Assembly: GCA_947482665.1 (NCBI GenBank)
Contig: CANKJK010000001.1
Span: 62,001-126,000 of the forward strand
DNA from: Acidobacteriota bacterium
GTDB taxonomy: Bacteria > Acidobacteriota > Vicinamibacteria > Vicinamibacterales > UBA2999
Reading direction: 5' to 3'
Length of the DNA: 64,000 nt
Each line of letters starts with the position of its first letter. Positions within the stretch are counted from its first letter, which is position 1. The notes under the pieces were generated by a model. It saw nothing but the letters and a program-made list of their open reading frames with translations, was not told the DNA's origin and did no database searches. Below are positions 39,932 to 51,848 of this stretch, in pieces. The position numbers were made by a program, and so were the translations under genes.

Positions 39932-41233
39932 GTGACCACGCTCTATCTGGACTGCTTCTCGGGCGCCTCGGGCGACATGGTGCTCGGAGCGCTCATCGAT
40001 GCCGGAGTCCCGCTGGAGGACGTCCGGCACGCGCTGGGCCGCCTGGCGGTGGACCCCGCGGCCGTCTGGACTGAGCGCGTCGTGCGGACCGGAATCCGTG
40101 CGACAAAGCTGCAGGTCGTGGGCGAACGCGTACCGCAGTCTGGGCCCGCAACTGGACTCTCCCATGCGCATCCCCATCCTCACTCAGACGCCCAGGGACA
40201 CGCGCATACGGTGGGTGCGGAGGTCGGCACACCGTTGGACGTCAGCCCACGCGGCCCGCAGGCCGAGCATGGGCATCGGACGCTGCCGGAGATCGACGCG
40301 CTGATTGACGGGTCCGCCTTGAGGCCCGAGAGCCGCGACCGCGCCAAGGCGCTCTTTGCCAGGCTGGCGGCCGCCGAGTCCGAGGTGCATGGCATACCGA
40401 TGGAGTCCGTCCATCTGCACGAGGTCGGCGCGCTGGATTCGATCATCGACATCGTGGGCGCGGTCTTTGCCTTTGAGGCCATCGGGGCGGACGAGATCGT
40501 GGCGTCGCCGCTCAATGTGGGAAGCGGCACCGTACGGACCGCCCACGGTCTCTATCCGGTTCCGGCGCCGGCCACGATGAGGCTGCTCGCCGGGGTACCG
40601 ATCTACGCAGGCACGCAGGTGGCCGAGATGGTCACACCGACAGGGGCGCTGCTGGTCTCCAGTTACGCCCAGAGCTACGGCCCGATGCCGGCGATGACCG
40701 TCCGCGCGACGGGGTACGGCGCAGGCGGTCGCGAATTCCCGGAGACACCGAACGTGCTGCGCGCCGTCATCGGCACACGAGGGGCTGGTGCGCATGCGCA
40801 CGCGGTGTCGGTGATCGAGTGCGAGATCGACGATCTCAATCCGCAGATCCTCGGCGCGGTGATGGACCAGGTGCTCGCGGCCGGCGCGCTCGACGTGTTC
40901 TACACCGCCGTGCAGATGAAGAAGAATCGGCCCGGGACGCTTGTGACGATCGTGGCCCCGCCTGACCGGCGCGAGACGCTGACGGCGCTGCTCTTCAGGG
41001 AGACGACCACGATTGGCGTCCGGCACCGGGACATGGCGCGCGAGTGTCTCGCACGCGAATACCGGACCGTGCAGACGCCGCTGGGAGCGGTCCGGTTCAA
41101 GATTGCGTCCAGAGCGGGCACGATCGTCAATGCCGCGCCGGAATTTGACGACGTGCTGGCTCTGGCCACGGCGCACGGCCGCCCCCTCAAGGATGTGCAG
41201 GCCCTGGCGATGAAAGCGTTCCTCGAATCATGA
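39932..41233 (+). CDS. larC: nickel-pincer cofactor synthase LarC
   Basis: The 433-residue product matches DUF111/LarC: LYLDCFSGASGDMVLGALID at the start, a His-rich metal-binding loop (about 77-115, HAHPHPHSD and GHAH), HLHEVGALDSIIDIVG, and VTPTGALL. LarC inserts nickel into the pincer cofactor of lactate racemase-type enzymes using CTP. In Lactobacillus LarC needs a ribosomal frameshift; here it is one frame. LarB, LarE and LarA are not in the window. It overlaps metG by four bases. Confidence 0.9.
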   Translation: MTTLYLDCFSGASGDMVLGALIDAGVPLEDVRHALGRLAVDPAAVWTERVVRTGIRATKLQVVGERVPQSGPATGLSHAHPHPHSDAQGHAHTVGAEVGTPLDVSPRGPQAEHGHRTLPEIDALIDGSALRPESRDRAKALFARLAAAESEVHGIPMESVHLHEVGALDSIIDIVGAVFAFEAIGADEIVASPLNVGSGTVRTAHGLYPVPAPATMRLLAGVPIYAGTQVAEMVTPTGALLVSSYAQSYGPMPAMTVRATGYGAGGREFPETPNVLRAVIGTRGAGAHAHAVSVIECEIDDLNPQILGAVMDQVLAAGALDVFYTAVQMKKNRPGTLVTIVAPPDRRETLTALLFRETTTIGVRHRDMARECLAREYRTVQTPLGAVRFKIASRAGTIVNAAPEFDDVLALATAHGRPLKDVQALAMKAFLES

Positions 41234-43206
41234 AGCCGTTCTACGTTACGACGCCGATTTACTACATCAACGCGCGGCCTCATATCGGCCACGCCTACAC
41301 CACGATGGTGGCCGATGCGATCGCACGGTCGCGGCGTCTCCTCGGGGACGACGTCTTCTTCCTGACTGGCACTGACGAGCATGGCCAGAAGGTCGAGCGC
41401 GCGGCGCAGAAGGCCGGTATGGCGACGCCCGCCTTTGCCGACGAGGTGGCCGGCGCGTTCCGCCAGATGTGCACGGACCTGAACATCTCGAACGATGACT
41501 TCGTCCGGACGACCGAGGCCCGTCACCGGAAGGCGGCGCAGGCGCTGTGGCAGCGCGTGGTGGACGCCGGCGATATCTACAAGGGTGACTACGAGGGCTG
41601 GTACTGCACGGTCGACGAGATCTTCGTCCCTGAGACGCAGTTGGTGAACGGGACGTGTCCGACCTGCGGCGGCAAGGTTGAGCGTCTGAAGGAGGAGAGC
41701 TATTACTTCCGGCTCTCGAAGTATCAGCAGCCGCTCCTGGATTTCTATGCAGCCAATCCAGACTGCCTCCAGCCGCACTTCCGCCTCAACGAGATCCGGA
41801 CGTTCGTGGAAGGTGGCCTGCAGGACCTGAGCATCAGCCGGACGTCGTTCCAGTGGGGCATCCCCGTGCCGGGAGACCCGCGCCACGTCATGTACGTGTG
41901 GTTCGACGCGCTGACAAACTATCTGACCGCGCTGGGCTTTGGGGGCGATGGGGACGACCGCGTGGCGCGCTTCTGGCCGGGCGTCACGCATCTGGTCGGA
42001 AAGGAGATCATCAGGCAGCACGCGCTCTACTGGCCGGCCTTCCTGATGTCGGCGGGCCTGCTGCCACCCTCGCGCATCATTGCCCACGGCTGGTGGCTGA
42101 TGGGTGGCGCCAAGATGTCGAAGTCGGTCGGCAACGTGGCCCGCTATCAGGACTACACGCGCGTCTTCGGCGTGGACGGCCTGCGGTACTTCGTCATGCG
42201 GGAGATGCCGCTCGGCCTTGATGCCAATTTCTCGGACGAAGGCCTGTTGAACCGCTTCAACGCGGACCTCGCCAACGACCTCGGGAATCTGATCAGCCGG
42301 GCGACGACGATGGTGCATCGCTATTGCGACGGCGTCTTGCCGGCCGCAGATGCAGGCGACGCGCTGGATGCGGCGCTCGCCGTCGAGGCGGCCTCGGTCA
42401 TCCAGGACGTGCTCGGCGAGTTTGAGCGCTGCCAGACCAGCGCAGCCCTGCAGCGCACGTGGGAATTGGTCCGTTCGGTGAACCAGTACATCGTGAAGCG
42501 CGAGCCGTGGGCGCTGGCGAAGAATCCGACACAGCGAGCTCTGCTGGACACGACGCTCTATCACGCCGCCGATATGCTGCGCATCATTGCGGCGCTGACC
42601 GAACCCGTGATGCCCGCGGCCGTGGCTCGGATCAGGACAATGCTGGGCATCGCACCCGAGCCGTGGACCGGTCTCGCGCCAGGCACGCTTGCGCCGGGCA
42701 CCCGTCTCGGTAAGACCGAGGCACTCTTTCCAAGAATCGAACTGACCGTGGAGGACCTTCGAGCAATGTCGCAATCAGAGAACCCACCCGCCCAGGCGCC
42801 CGCCGCGGAACCGGCTCACCCCGTGGGAACACCGGCCACCGCAGCCGCACCTGCGCCGGTGGCGGCCGCGCCGGCGGTTGGGGAGCCCCGGATCAGCATC
42901 GACGACTTCATGAAAGTGGAACTGCGGGTGGGGAAGGTGCTCGAGGCGGAGGCCGTCCCCAAGTCGAAGAAGCTGCTGAAGCTGACCGTGGATGCGGGCA
43001 CGGAGCAGCGCACGATCCTCGCAGGTATCGCCGAAGCCTATACCCCGGAGCAGATGGTGGGGCGCACGATTGTGTTTGTGGCGAATCTCGAACCCCGCAA
43101 GCTGATGGGGATTGAGTCCAACGGCATGGTGCTCGCGGCCAGTGTCGAGGGTGGTCTGCCGACGCTGGTGAGCGTCGACAACGTACCCGGCGCACGCGTC
43201 CGTTAG
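41230..43206 (+). CDS. metG: methionyl-tRNA synthetase
   Basis: The 658-residue product has HIGH (18-21), KMSKS near residue 295, a zinc knuckle with CxxC (CPTC) in the connective domain, and, after a low-complexity Pro/Ala linker (about 520-550), a C-terminal EMAP/Trbp111-type tRNA-binding domain (ISIDDFMKVELRVGKV). It charges tRNA-Met. ATGA overlap with larC. Full length. Confidence 0.97.
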   Translation: MKPFYVTTPIYYINARPHIGHAYTTMVADAIARSRRLLGDDVFFLTGTDEHGQKVERAAQKAGMATPAFADEVAGAFRQMCTDLNISNDDFVRTTEARHRKAAQALWQRVVDAGDIYKGDYEGWYCTVDEIFVPETQLVNGTCPTCGGKVERLKEESYYFRLSKYQQPLLDFYAANPDCLQPHFRLNEIRTFVEGGLQDLSISRTSFQWGIPVPGDPRHVMYVWFDALTNYLTALGFGGDGDDRVARFWPGVTHLVGKEIIRQHALYWPAFLMSAGLLPPSRIIAHGWWLMGGAKMSKSVGNVARYQDYTRVFGVDGLRYFVMREMPLGLDANFSDEGLLNRFNADLANDLGNLISRATTMVHRYCDGVLPAADAGDALDAALAVEAASVIQDVLGEFERCQTSAALQRTWELVRSVNQYIVKREPWALAKNPTQRALLDTTLYHAADMLRIIAALTEPVMPAAVARIRTMLGIAPEPWTGLAPGTLAPGTRLGKTEALFPRIELTVEDLRAMSQSENPPAQAPAAEPAHPVGTPATAAAPAPVAAAPAVGEPRISIDDFMKVELRVGKVLEAEAVPKSKKLLKLTVDAGTEQRTILAGIAEAYTPEQMVGRTIVFVANLEPRKLMGIESNGMVLAASVEGGLPTLVSVDNVPGARVR

Positions 43207-43222
43207 GGCCGGGCTGGCTGTC

Positions 43223-44007
43223 GTGATCGATTCGCACTGCCATCTGGCGGGAGAGGAATACACCGCCGACCTCGCTGACGTCGCGTCGCGGGCGCAGGCC
43301 GCCGGGCTCTCAGGCGCCCTCGTGATCCTGGCAGCCGAGGATGCGGCGGAGGTGGCCCGCATGGCGTCCGTGTCTGCGGCGTGGCCGTCGGTGGTGTGCG
43401 CCACGGGCGTCCATCCTCAGTCCGCCGGGCTCTTCGCGGGCAACGCCGATGGGGCGGCGCTGGCGGTGTCCGCGGTGCTCGATGCGGAACCCCGGTGCGT
43501 GGCCGTGGGCGAGATTGGTCTGGACTACCACTACGACCATGCGCCTCGGGACGTGCAGCAGGCGGTGTTCCGTGCGCAGGTGCGTCTGGCCAGGAGCCGC
43601 CGGCTGCCGATCATCATCCACACGCGTGATGCCGAGGAGGACACCTTCGCGATCCTGGCCGAGGAGGCTGGTGGGGAGGTGCCCGGGGTCTTTCACTGTT
43701 TTACCGGAGACAGGGCGATGGCCCAGCGGGCGATCGACGCAGGGTTCTATATCTCGCTCTCGGGCATCGCGACCTTTCCGAAGGCACCGGAACTGCGCGA
43801 GGTGGCCAAGCACGTGCCCGCTGACAGACTCCTCATCGAGACAGATAGTCCCTTCCTCTCGCCCGTGCCTCACCGCGGATCGCGGAATGAACCTGCGCGG
43901 GTCGTGCACGTGGCTGAAGTCGTGGCCCGCGAGCGTGGCGTCAGCGTCGGGGAACTGGCGGATGGGACGACGGCGAACTTCCGCCGCCTGTTCGGGAGCG
44001 GGCAGTG

Positions 44008-44008
<1 letters not shown>
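43223..44008 (+). CDS. tatD: TatD-family metal-dependent DNase
   Basis: The 261-residue product has the amidohydrolase blocks IDSHCHL, VGEIGLDYH, PIIIHTRDA, FHCFTG and ETDSPFL in the TatD order. TatD proteins are 3'-5' exonucleases or deoxyribonucleases. GTG start at 43223, 16 bases after metG, a gene pair seen in many bacteria. Confidence 0.93.
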
Positions 44009-47150
<3,142 letters not shown>

Positions 47151-47158
47151 GCGCTCCC

Positions 47159-47164
47159 TATAAT
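47159..47164 (+). promoter_or_regulatory. -10 box (TATAAT), near-leaderless
   Basis: A consensus TATAAT ends six bases before the ATG at 47171; its first bases begin eight bases after the ligA stop. No -35 consensus is evident. Confidence 0.6.
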
Positions 47165-47170
47165 GAGGCG

Positions 47171-48670
47171 ATGACGCGCCCGTTCGTCGTGGCCTCGCTC
47201 GGTCTCACCGCGACCGTGGCGTTTCTCGTGGGCCTCATCGTGGCAGGCGGCCAGGCTCCGGCGGCGAGCCCTTCCTCCGGCCCGCCCGTGCCGCGCGAGT
47301 TTGCGGTGAGCGGCGCCTCGCTGTCGCTCCCGGGCGGCATCGCGGGGGCGACATCGTTCGCGGACGTCGCGGAGCATCTCAATCCAACCGTGGTGAACAT
47401 CGATGCCACCTCGCGTGGTCCCGGCTGGGATCGGCGTCAGACGCCCGTGCTGCCGGGGCGGCCCGACCTCTTTGATCGGCCCTTCGATCCGGACCGGGGA
47501 GAGGGACGAGAGGGGATAGGTACCGGGTTCGTGTTCGATCCCTCGGGACTCATCCTGACGAACCATCACGTCATCGCCGGGGCGGAGCGCGTCATGGTCC
47601 GCTTCGCAAGCGGACAGCAGGTGCGCGCGGCGATTGTCGGCTCGGATCCTGAGACAGACATTGCCGTGCTCAAAGTCGACACCGGCGGACTCCTGCTGGC
47701 TGCGCCATTGGGCGACTCTGATCGGTTGCGGGTCGGCGAGTGGGTCTGTGCGATCGGGAACCCGCTGGCCTATGAGCACTCGGTGACCGTGGGTGTGGTC
47801 AGCTTCATCGGCCGGAAGCTCTCGGAGACGTCGCTGGAGCGGTACATCCAGACGGACGCGGCCATCAATCTCGGAAACAGCGGTGGGCCGCTGATCAACG
47901 CGCGGGGTGAGGTCGTAGGCATCAACGCGGCGGTGTCCTCACGTGGAAGCAGCATCGGTTTCGCCGTGCCGATCAACCAGGCCCGGGCGATCCTGCCGGC
48001 CCTGATGGCTGACGGCCGCGTGTCGCGGGGCTTTCTTGGTGCGGTGGTCCAGCCGGTGACGCCGGAGCTGCGCCGCTCGCTCGGGCTCGGGGCCGCCACC
48101 GGGGCGTTGGTGCAGGACGTGGTCGCAGGGTCCCCTGCTGCGCGGGCCGGGCTGCGTCCCTATGACGTCGTCCTCGACGTGAATGGGGAGCCGGCCAGCA
48201 CCAACGACACGCTCGCGGCCGCCATGGCGTCGCTCCGGCCCGGCGCGCCGGTCACGGTGCATCTCATGCGGGATGGACGCACGGTCGCGCTGGCGACGCG
48301 CCTCTCCGAGCGTCCCCGGTCAGGGGCAAGCGAGGAGTCGCCGCCGGCCGCTGGCGCCAGGCTGGAGATGCGCGGCCCTGCACTGGGCCTGTTTGTGCGT
48401 GAGCTCGACCGCGAGTTCCGGATGCGATATCGGGTGCCCGATGAGGCGCGCGGTGTCGTGGTCTCGAAGGTGGAGCCCCTCAGTCCGGCCTCTGACGCCG
48501 ACATCGCCCGCGGACACGTCGTGCTGGAGATCAACCGACGGGAGACGGCGACCGTCGATGCCTTCCGCCGCGAAGTCGGCGCCGCCAGAGCCGGCGATGT
48601 GCTGACGTTCTATCTGTTCAATCCGGACCGCCAGCAGCGGGAGCTGCGGTCGGTCCACGTGGAGCCGTAA
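47171..48670 (+). CDS. HtrA/DegP-type serine protease
   Basis: The 499-residue product has one N-terminal membrane anchor, a trypsin-like domain with catalytic His (LTNHHV), Asp (DTDIAVLKV-type; here TDIAVLK) and Ser (GNSGGP), then two PDZ-like domains (about 295-385 and 400-495). It should degrade or refold misfolded envelope proteins in the periplasm. It is followed six bases later by a sigma-54 regulator, so stress response and regulation may be coupled. The TATAAT directly before the ATG suggests leaderless expression. Confidence 0.92.
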   Translation: MTRPFVVASLGLTATVAFLVGLIVAGGQAPAASPSSGPPVPREFAVSGASLSLPGGIAGATSFADVAEHLNPTVVNIDATSRGPGWDRRQTPVLPGRPDLFDRPFDPDRGEGREGIGTGFVFDPSGLILTNHHVIAGAERVMVRFASGQQVRAAIVGSDPETDIAVLKVDTGGLLLAAPLGDSDRLRVGEWVCAIGNPLAYEHSVTVGVVSFIGRKLSETSLERYIQTDAAINLGNSGGPLINARGEVVGINAAVSSRGSSIGFAVPINQARAILPALMADGRVSRGFLGAVVQPVTPELRRSLGLGAATGALVQDVVAGSPAARAGLRPYDVVLDVNGEPASTNDTLAAAMASLRPGAPVTVHLMRDGRTVALATRLSERPRSGASEESPPAAGARLEMRGPALGLFVRELDREFRMRYRVPDEARGVVVSKVEPLSPASDADIARGHVVLEINRRETATVDAFRREVGAARAGDVLTFYLFNPDRQQRELRSVHVEP

Positions 48671-48675
48671 TCCGC

Positions 48676-50067
48676 ATGCCTCGCATCCTGGTGATTGACG
48701 ACGAAGCTCCCATCCGCGATGCGCTGCGGATGATCCTGGAATACGAGCGGTTTGAATGCGTGGGCGCCGCGTCCGGCGCCGATGGGATGGCCCAGATCAC
48801 GCGCGAGCGGCCCGACGCGGTCCTGCTCGACATCCGGATGCCTGGCATGGACGGTCTGGAGGTGCTCCGCGCCATCCGAGCGATGGACGACACGCTCCCG
48901 GTCATCATGATCTCGGGTCATGGCACCCATGCGACGGCCTTTGAGGCCGCCAAGGCGGGCGCGTTCGATTACGTCGAGAAGCCGTTAAGCAGTGAGCGCG
49001 TGCTCCTGACGATCCAGCATGCGCTGACGCAGTCGGAATTGCGGTCCGAGAACCGGGAACTGAAGCTGGCGATGGAGGCGCGCTATGAGCTGGTCGGCGA
49101 GAGCGCCGCTCTCCGGCGGGTGCTGGCGTTGGTTGCGAAGGCGGCGCCCACCAACGCAACGGCGCTGCTGCTCGGTGAAAGTGGTGTCGGCAAGGAGCTG
49201 GTCGCGCGTGCCATCCATCGAAACAGCCCGCGCGCGCCTCAGCGTTTCGTGCAGGTGAACTGCGCTGCGATACCAGAGGAGCTGATCGAGTCGGAGCTCT
49301 TCGGGCACGAGAAGGGGTCCTTTACGGGCGCCGCCGACAAGCAGATCGGCAAGTTCGAGCAGGCCGACCGCGGCACCATCTTCCTGGATGAAGTCGGGGA
49401 CATGAGTCCAAAGACGCAGGCCAAGGTGCTGCGCGTGCTCCAGGAGCAGGAAGTGGAACGGCTGGGCTCGGCGCGGACGATCAAGGTGGACGTACGAGTC
49501 GTGGCGGCGACCAACAAGGACCTCGAGGCCGCTATCGCACGGGGGGAGTTTCGCGAGGATCTCTTCTTCCGGCTGAACGTGATTCCGATCGTGGTCCCGC
49601 CATTGCGGGAGCGGCGGGAGGACATTCCCGCGCTGGTGGCCCACTTCGCCACGCGTCTGTCCGCCGAGCACAATCTGCGCCCGGTTCGGATTGCACCCGG
49701 GGCGATCGAGGCACTGCAGCGCCAGCGCTGGCGGGGCAACATCCGTGAACTGCGGAACACCATCGAGCGCCTGATGATCATGGCGCCAGGAGACATTGTG
49801 CGCGTCGAGGACCTGCCGGCCGAGTGGCGCGGCGGAGAGGCCGGCGTGACGGCGCCGCCTGGCGAGGGCGCGGCCGTGCCCTCGCCTGCGCCGGAGGCAT
49901 CCACGCTGCGTGAGTTCAAGGACGTGGCTGAGCGCGCCTTTCTTGTTCGGAAGTTGCGCGAGCATCACTGGAACATCTCGAAGACCGCGGATGTGATCGA
50001 TACGCCCCGTAGCAACCTGTACAAGAAGCTGGAGCAGTTCGGCATTTCCCAGGAGGCCGATGGGTAG
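48676..50067 (+). CDS. sigma-54-dependent response regulator (NtrX-like)
   Basis: The 463-residue product has a receiver domain (Asp52), an AAA+ domain with Walker A GESGVGKE (167-174), a GSFTGA loop (214-219) in place of GAFTGA, Walker B GTIFLDE, and a Fis-type DNA-binding end (DTPRSNLYKKLEQFGI). GSFTGA with this receiver type is seen in NtrX-like regulators. No kinase is adjacent. It is probably co-transcribed with the HtrA gene and may respond to envelope stress. Confidence 0.93.
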   Translation: MPRILVIDDEAPIRDALRMILEYERFECVGAASGADGMAQITRERPDAVLLDIRMPGMDGLEVLRAIRAMDDTLPVIMISGHGTHATAFEAAKAGAFDYVEKPLSSERVLLTIQHALTQSELRSENRELKLAMEARYELVGESAALRRVLALVAKAAPTNATALLLGESGVGKELVARAIHRNSPRAPQRFVQVNCAAIPEELIESELFGHEKGSFTGAADKQIGKFEQADRGTIFLDEVGDMSPKTQAKVLRVLQEQEVERLGSARTIKVDVRVVAATNKDLEAAIARGEFREDLFFRLNVIPIVVPPLRERREDIPALVAHFATRLSAEHNLRPVRIAPGAIEALQRQRWRGNIRELRNTIERLMIMAPGDIVRVEDLPAEWRGGEAGVTAPPGEGAAVPSPAPEASTLREFKDVAERAFLVRKLREHHWNISKTADVIDTPRSNLYKKLEQFGISQEADG

Positions 50068-50074
50068 CGGGTGC

Positions 50075-50080
50075 CATAAT
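50075..50080 (+). promoter_or_regulatory. -10 box (CATAAT) of rnpB
   Basis: CATAAT lies five bases before the first base of the P1 helix of the RNase P RNA. Confidence 0.45.
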
Positions 50081-50085
50081 GGGAT

Positions 50086-50665
50086 GTCGCAGTCGGCTGG
50101 ACGGCCGCCGGTCGTCGCACCTGGGTTCTCGGATCGCCGGCCTGCAAAGGCTGGCGGGTCGTGGCTCAAAGGGCGGTGGCGGGAGGAAAGTCCGAACTCC
50201 TGAGAGCAGTGCGCCGGGTAACGCCCGGGCAGAGCAATCTGACGGAAAGTGGCACAGAAAATATACCGCCCGGGTGGGGCGGGTTGGTGGGTAAGAGAGT
50301 GGCTGCCACTCTCGATCACGGGAGCAGCAACTCCTTACCCAAGTGAGCCGGGACGTGAACTGGTGGTCGAGGAATCCATCATTCCGGCAACAGCTTGGAC
50401 CCACGAACCCGTCTCACTTGGGTAAGGGTGAAAAGGTGCGGTAAAAGCGCACCGCGCTCGTGGCAACACGAGTGGCAGGCCAAACCCCGCACGGAGCAAG
50501 ACCAAATAGGGTGGCGCCATGAGGACTGCTCGTCCCAGGCCACCGGGTAGGTCGCTGGAGCTCACGAGCGATCGTGAGACTAGAGGAATGGTCGTCTCTC
50601 GTGCGCGGTGCCGCAAGGCACCGTGTCACGGGAACAGAATTCGGCTTACAGGCCGGCTGCGGCAC
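50086..50665 (+). ncRNA. rnpB: RNase P RNA, type A, with enlarged P12
   Basis: The core landmarks of RNase P RNA appear in order: GAGGAAAGTCC (CR-I), an ACAGAAAATATACCGCC block, GGTAAGGGTGAAAAGG, GCGGTAAAAGCGCACCGCG, TGGCAGGCCAAACCCC, GCAAGACCAAATAGGG and GAACAGAATTCGGCTTACAG (CR-V). The 5' GTCGCAGTCGGCT and 3' GGCCGGCTGCGGC ends pair as P1. Total length is about 580 bases against the usual 350-400. Most of the excess lies between 50270 and 50425, where P12 normally has about 20 bases. A GC-rich P19 hairpin (GGTGCC-GCAA-GGCACC) is present near 50610. It processes tRNA 5' ends with the RnpA protein. Confidence 0.95.
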
Positions 50666-50675
50666 TTAGCACATC

Positions 50676-51842
50676 ATGCGGATCCGTTCTGGAGTCAGTC
50701 TCGCTGTTGCCGTGGGCGTCGCCCTGCTGACGGGCGTGCGGGCACAGCAACCCCCGTCCAGCGCCGGCGCGCTGGCGAATAGACCGGGCGCCAACCGCGC
50801 ACCTGAGTTCCCCGTTCCGTCGATCACGGACTACAAGCCGCGGTCGACGCTCGTGACGGCGCAACATCCTGTGCCCCGCGCGAAGTTCCCCGTCATCGAC
50901 ATCCACAGCCACCAGCCTGCCCCGATCACGCCGGCCCAGTTCGAGACCGTTGTCGCGGCCATGGACCAGCTGAACCTGCAGGTGCTGGTGAATGCCTCTG
51001 GGGCGAGCGGGGACCGCCTGGTCCAGTCGATGGCCGCGATCAAGGCCACCCGGCATCCTGGCCGCATGGTGATGTTCTCGAACATGAACTTCACCGATGT
51101 CGGGCCCGGTTACGGCGCGAAGGCGGCGCGGCAGCTTGAGGCCGACGTGAAGGCCGGTGCGCTCGGACTCGGCGAGATCATGAAAGGCTTCGGTCTCCGG
51201 GCAAAGCGTGCTGACGGCACGCGTCTCACGATCGATGACCCTGAGTTGGATCCTCTTTGGGATGCCGCGGCGCGTTTGAAGATTCCCGTGCTCATTCACA
51301 CAGGCGAGCCGCAGGAGTTCTTCCAGCCCATCGACATGGCGAACGAGCGGTGGCTGGAGCTCTCGCTCTATCGCGACCGGCGGCTGCCCGAGGGGCAGTT
51401 TCCGCGCTTCGAGGCGTTGATGGCCGAGCGGAATAACTTGTTCCGGCGTCATCCGAAGACCACCTTCATTGCCGCGCACTTCGGCTGGCACGCCAACGAT
51501 CTTGGCCGCCTCGGAACGCTCCTCGATGAGATGCCGAACGTCTACGTCGAGACGGGCGCCATCCTCGCCGAGCTTGGGCGGCAGCCGCGAGCGGCGCACG
51601 ACTTCTTCGTGAAATACCAGGACCGGGTCATCTTCGGGAAGGATAGCTACCAACCTGACGAGTACCCGTACTTCTGGCGAACCTTCGAGACCTCAGACGA
51701 GTATTTCGACTACTACCGCGACTATCACGCGTTCTGGAAGCTGTACGGGATGGGCCTTCCAGACGTGGTGCTGCGGAAGCTCTATTACCAGAATGCGTTG
51801 CGGCTCATGCCGGGCCTGCCGCGTGAGGGGTTTCCCCGCTAG
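50676..51842 (+). CDS. secreted amidohydrolase (Amidohydro_2 type)
   Basis: The 388-residue product has a signal peptide, IDIHSHQ as metal site 1, LIHTGEP and IAAHFGWH as internal His blocks, and FGKDSYQPDEYPYFWRTFE with the catalytic Asp. The pattern fits the ACMSD-like amidohydrolase 2 family, but the substrate is unknown and secretion is unusual. It begins only ten bases after rnpB. No separate promoter is evident. Confidence 0.82.
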   Translation: MRIRSGVSLAVAVGVALLTGVRAQQPPSSAGALANRPGANRAPEFPVPSITDYKPRSTLVTAQHPVPRAKFPVIDIHSHQPAPITPAQFETVVAAMDQLNLQVLVNASGASGDRLVQSMAAIKATRHPGRMVMFSNMNFTDVGPGYGAKAARQLEADVKAGALGLGEIMKGFGLRAKRADGTRLTIDDPELDPLWDAAARLKIPVLIHTGEPQEFFQPIDMANERWLELSLYRDRRLPEGQFPRFEALMAERNNLFRRHPKTTFIAAHFGWHANDLGRLGTLLDEMPNVYVETGAILAELGRQPRAAHDFFVKYQDRVIFGKDSYQPDEYPYFWRTFETSDEYFDYYRDYHAFWKLYGMGLPDVVLRKLYYQNALRLMPGLPREGFPR

Positions 51843-51848
51843 GGTGCC

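Noticed and set aside
40900-42774. Long minus-strand open frame (624 codons) opposite larC-metG
   Set aside because: It lies fully opposite two well-identified genes, has no family features and an Arg/His-rich composition typical of antisense frames in high-GC DNA.
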